The notes under the pieces were generated by a model. It ran no database searches and had not been told where the DNA came from. It saw nothing but the letters and a program-made list of their open reading frames with translations. A program made the position numbers and the translations under genes. From Acidimicrobiaceae bacterium (GTDB lineage Bacteria > Actinomycetota > Acidimicrobiia > Acidimicrobiales > UBA8190), in NCBI GenBank assembly GCA_003453695.1, contig DMNK01000052.1:54932-62128 (forward strand): DNA of 7,197 nucleotides, read 5' to 3'. This document shows positions 4,831 through 7,197 of the stretch, one piece after another; position 1 is the first letter of the stretch, and every line of letters starts with the position of its first letter.

Positions 4831-6762
4831 TCAGAGCCCGAGCGGCCCCGGTTTCGTCGTGCTCGTGGTGCCCCCCGACGTCGGTGCGGTCACGGGGGGC
4901 AGGGTGACCGGCGGGTTGCTCGGGGCCGTCGTGGGGGGCGTGGTCGTCGACGGTGACGAGCCACCGCCCGAGCTGCCACCGCTCGGGCTGCTCGAGGCAG
5001 GGGCGGTGAACTGCCAGGTGCCCGAGGCGCAGTAGCTGGGAGTGGAGACCTGGACCACGTAGGTGGTCGGGCTGGCCTGCAGCTCGTACACCGGCAGCGG
5101 CGGGCCGTTCGAGAGGCAGGTGAAGCCCGGGTCGTTGGTGGAGAACGACTGCAGGTGCCCGGCGCTGCGGGCTTGGCCGCCGCCCGGGAGCGGCGAGGTG
5201 ACCGGAGACAGCGACTCGGTGGCGCCGTTGTACACGCCTTGGTACGAGTAGGAGGTGCTGGGGGAGGATCCCGAAGCGCTGCCCCCGCTCGACGGGCCAG
5301 CGGCGAACTTGGCCGGCGCCGCATGCCCGAGCAAGGCCGCCAGCATGGCCGGATCGTTGCCGTCCATGCCGAGCGCCCACACCCCCACACCGGCGATGCC
5401 GTCGGTGTTGGCGAGACGGGCCTTGAGCGCCAGGGACGTCGGGTCGTCGAAGTAGACCTGATGCCACTGGCTGCCCGATTGATAGGCCGTCCAGGGGGTC
5501 TGGCTGGACTGGTCCCAGTACGAGGCAAGGTGCTGCGACGCCATGGTGGTGGCGACCTGTGAGTACGTGACCGGGTTCGGCCCGCCGGTGGCCGGATCGC
5601 CGGCGTTGGGGCCGGCCGTGGGCCAGTCGTAGCCGTAATAGGGGACGCCGAGGATGATCTTCGAACGGGGGACCACGTGGCTGTACTCGGCCACGTCGAC
5701 AGCGTCGTCATTGCCGGGCCCGGTGAGCGGAGCAGTTGGTGACGGAGACGAGCGGCTGTTCATGTCGTAGGCCATGACGAAGAATCCGTCGACGTTGGGA
5801 GCGAGCCCGCCGATGTCGAAGAAGCCGTTGGGGTCTCCCGCCGAGCTGGCGTAGGTGCTCATGGAGAGCTGCCAGTGCGGATCGGCACCTCGCAGCTGGC
5901 CCGCCACAGAGGCGATCAGGTTGTCGAGGCCCTGGCGGTCCTGCGGGCCGTTCCCCTCGAAGTCGAAGTTCACCCCGTCGAGGTTCTTAGCCGACACGAG
6001 CTGGATCAAGGTGCTGGCCAGGCGGTTCGGGACCGACGGGTCGGAGGTCAGTTGGTCGAGGACATGCTGGTCGAAACCCGTCACGGTCAGCACCACGCGG
6101 TCCTGGGCGGCGTGCGCCCTCGACACCAGATCGGCCAAGGCCTGACTCTCGTACCCCACCCAGCCCGAGTCGGACCGGTTGACGGTGCCGTCGGGGTTCA
6201 CGTCCACCGAGAAGTAGGCGAGCGTGGTGAGATCGCGCACGTCGAAGGCCGCTTCGTTGCCGAGGTCCCACCACGGCGCGAAGCCGAAGACCTCGTGGCT
6301 GTGCAGCGGGGGGCTGGCCGCCAGCGTGGGCGGGGCGGGGGCAGGCGGCGCCGTCGCCGGCGGCAGTTGGATCGGCGGCGCCTGGGAGGCGAATTCGCGG
6401 GCGATGTCGGCGTTGGGGGTGCTGTCTCGGGAGCGGGGCGTGCTTCCCGCCCCGGCGGTCGGGCCACCGAAGGCCACGCTTCCGACCAGCAACGCCCCGA
6501 CGACCCCCAGCACCGTCGCCGCGGCGTGCCCCCGCCTGGCCGACGGCGTGGCGATCCTCCGGGGCACGTGGGCCAGGGCGGCACGAGGCCGGCGTCCTCG
6601 CTTCGAGCGAGGACGGCTGAACTTCCCCCCGACCGCTGCGCGCTCCTCGGTGTCGTGGGCCGGGCCGCTCGGTCCGGTCCGCACCGTGTCTGGCAGCGGC
6701 GGCGGTGGCGGCGAGACGCCGTCGACCACGAATGGGAAACGTCGAAATGGGCCCGACCACAC
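4831..6762 (-). CDS. Exported or membrane-anchored glycoside hydrolase family 18-like protein
   Basis: The 643-residue product looks like an extracellular GH18 barrel, the fold of chitinases and of YaaH-type peptidoglycan-associated glycosidases. A basic N-terminal stretch (about 47-78) precedes a hydrophobic segment (80-98), a signal peptide or anchor, and a Pro/Ala-rich linker. Barrel landmarks are FGFAPWWD (159-166), VVLTVTGFD, the catalytic strand LDGVNFDFEG (261-270) with acid Glu269, FFVMAYDMN (327-335), ILGVPYYGYDW (370-380) and VGVWALGMDG (459-468). The usual DGxDxDxE has Asn265 in place of the central Asp, a variant also known in YaaH-like proteins. A module at about 500-590 has two cysteines (549, 578), followed by a Gly/Ser/Thr/Pro-rich tail. 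The GTG at 6762 has a weak purine run (GGGGGAAAGAG) ten bases upstream. A GTG at 6567 would give a more ordinary signal peptide, so the first 65 residues are uncertain. The substrate (chitin-like or cell-wall glycan) is unknown. Confidence 0.87.
   Translation of the reverse strand: MWSGPFRRFPFVVDGVSPPPPPLPDTVRTGPSGPAHDTEERAAVGGKFSRPRSKRGRRPRAALAHVPRRIATPSARRGHAAATVLGVVGALLVGSVAFGGPTAGAGSTPRSRDSTPNADIAREFASQAPPIQLPPATAPPAPAPPTLAASPPLHSHEVFGFAPWWDLGNEAAFDVRDLTTLAYFSVDVNPDGTVNRSDSGWVGYESQALADLVSRAHAAQDRVVLTVTGFDQHVLDQLTSDPSVPNRLASTLIQLVSAKNLDGVNFDFEGNGPQDRQGLDNLIASVAGQLRGADPHWQLSMSTYASSAGDPNGFFDIGGLAPNVDGFFVMAYDMNSRSSPSPTAPLTGPGNDDAVDVAEYSHVVPRSKIILGVPYYGYDWPTAGPNAGDPATGGPNPVTYSQVATTMASQHLASYWDQSSQTPWTAYQSGSQWHQVYFDDPTSLALKARLANTDGIAGVGVWALGMDGNDPAMLAALLGHAAPAKFAAGPSSGGSASGSSPSTSYSYQGVYNGATESLSPVTSPLPGGGQARSAGHLQSFSTNDPGFTCLSNGPPLPVYELQASPTTYVVQVSTPSYCASGTWQFTAPASSSPSGGSSGGGSSPSTTTPPTTAPSNPPVTLPPVTAPTSGGTTSTTKPGPLGL
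4869..4901. terminator. GC-rich hairpin, candidate terminator for the signalling operon
   Basis: TGCCCCCC (4869-4876) and GGGGGGCA (4894-4901) form a perfect 8-bp stem around a 17-base loop, in which GAC and GTC can add three more pairs with a two-base bulge. It lies about 48 bp past the stop codon of the GGDEF-EAL gene, inside the 3' end of the opposing GH18 gene. No T-run follows, so it is not a standard intrinsic terminator. U-less hairpins have been proposed as terminators in actinobacteria. It may equally be a by-product of Gly/Pro codons. Confidence 0.3.
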
Positions 6763-6838
6763 GGCGCCAGCACTCTTTCCCCCAGGGGCCTTTTCGACAC
6801 CCGACCGGCCGGCGTGCCCGTGTTGGGTGGGCAGTGTC
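6763..6838. other. Short gap between the NiCoT and GH18 genes
   Basis: Only 76 bp separate the two leftward genes, so co-transcription is possible. The gap contains an imperfect stem (CACCCGAC at 6798-6805 with GTTGGGTG at 6822-6829) without a T-run, and the purine run that may serve the GH18 start. I see no convincing promoter. Confidence 0.4.
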
Positions 6839-7197
6839 CTACCGCTGGGTGCTGAGCGCCACCTCGTCGAGCGTCAGGGCACCTTCTTCCGACAGCACGG
6901 ACACCTTCCCGACCGGGGCGCACCAGCGCTCCTCGATGTGCCCGAATCGCCAGACCGCCAGGGCCGCCGCCCACGTCACCACGAAGACGGCCACGATGAA
7001 GAAGCCGGCGGTGTTGATGTTGAAACCCTCGATGAGGGTCCAGAAGCCGCCGTGCAGATGCCCTTCCTGGCCCAGGAGCCCGAGCGATTCCACGCCTCCG
7101 ATGAACAGCGCCACGAAGACGGAGAGGCCTGTGATGGTGAGGTTGTAGAAGACCTTGCGCACGGGCTTCGAGAACGCCCAGTCGTAGGCGAAGTTCA
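6839..7197 (-). CDS. NiCoT-family nickel/cobalt permease, C-terminal part (5' end outside the window)
   Basis: The frame is open at the right edge and gives the last 118 residues, ending in TAG at 6841-6839. The fragment begins NFAYDWAFSKPVRKVFYNLT, then has two hydrophobic segments: TGLSVFVALFIGGVESLGLL, and AGFFIVAVFVVTWAAALAVW ending in RFGHIEERW. The PVRK-YYN-like entry, the TGLSV membrane helix and the terminal WRFGxIEERW are typical of the C-terminal end of HoxN/NixA-type transporters, which take up Ni2+ or Co2+ at the cytoplasmic membrane, usually for hydrogenase, urease or cobalamin. The N-terminal metal-binding signature of the family, with its histidine and aspartate residues, would lie outside the window and cannot be checked. 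A tail of about 25 residues follows the last helix. A GTG at 7162 is internal, not a start, because the conserved sequence continues upstream of it. Confidence 0.85.
   Translation of the reverse strand, partial: NFAYDWAFSKPVRKVFYNLTITGLSVFVALFIGGVESLGLLGQEGHLHGGFWTLIEGFNINTAGFFIVAVFVVTWAAALAVWRFGHIEERWCAPVGKVSVLSEEGALTLDEVALSTQR

Noticed and set aside
3693..4907. 404-codon plus-strand frame in another register of the GGDEF-EAL gene
   Set aside because: Arg/Gly/Pro-rich frame-shifted translation of the real gene; no domain.
6778..6794. Palindrome-like CCCCCAGGGG followed by CCTTTT
   Set aside because: The two arms are separated by a single base, so it cannot fold as a hairpin of useful length.
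6798..6829. Possible terminator stem between the NiCoT and GH18 genes
   Set aside because: The 8-bp stem contains an A·C mismatch on the transcribed minus-strand RNA, has a 16-base loop and no T-run; too weak to call.
5875..6855. 326-codon plus-strand frame opposite the GH18 gene
   Set aside because: It is antisense to the GH18 barrel and signal region and is Arg/Gly-rich without motifs.

Overview
The window is GC-rich double-stranded bacterial DNA with dense coding, GTG starts, overlapping genes and a Thr/Pro/Ser-rich secreted-protein tail. This fits a high-GC Actinomycetota member. Acidimicrobiia is my guess from overall style, not from any marker gene. No rRNA, tRNA, CRISPR array, insertion sequence or phage gene was seen.

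Layout from left to right: (1) the N-terminal 214 residues of a leftward ABC-type ATPase, whose 3' end lies outside the window and whose Q-loop, signature and H-loop are degenerate; (2) a regulatory intergenic region of about 375-390 bp (645 to 1019 or 1037) with nested inverted repeats and a good SigA-type promoter pointing right; (3) a rightward three-gene operon at 1038-4821 encoding a membrane sensor histidine kinase, a stand-alone receiver protein and a REC-GGDEF-EAL cyclic-di-GMP enzyme, with the reading frames overlapping by 4 and 7 bases; (4) a convergent leftward gene, only 9 bp from the operon's last stop codon, for an exported family 18 glycoside hydrolase-like protein with a C-terminal extra module; (5) after a 76-bp gap, the C-terminal 118 residues of a leftward NiCoT-family nickel/cobalt permease.

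The operon reads as one signalling pathway. An extracellular cue is sensed by the roughly 220-residue external domain of the kinase. The phosphoryl group passes from His320 to Asp55 of the stand-alone receiver and/or Asp62 of the REC-GGDEF-EAL protein, and the result is a change in cyclic-di-GMP level. One kinase feeding two receivers suggests a branched relay or a phosphate sink. Both cyclic-di-GMP active sites look intact. The flanking genes (ABC ATPase, GH18 protein, NiCoT permease) have no demonstrable link to the pathway from sequence alone.

No wholly new system is evident. The most unusual items are the degenerate ABC ATPase and the inverted repeats between it and the signalling operon.
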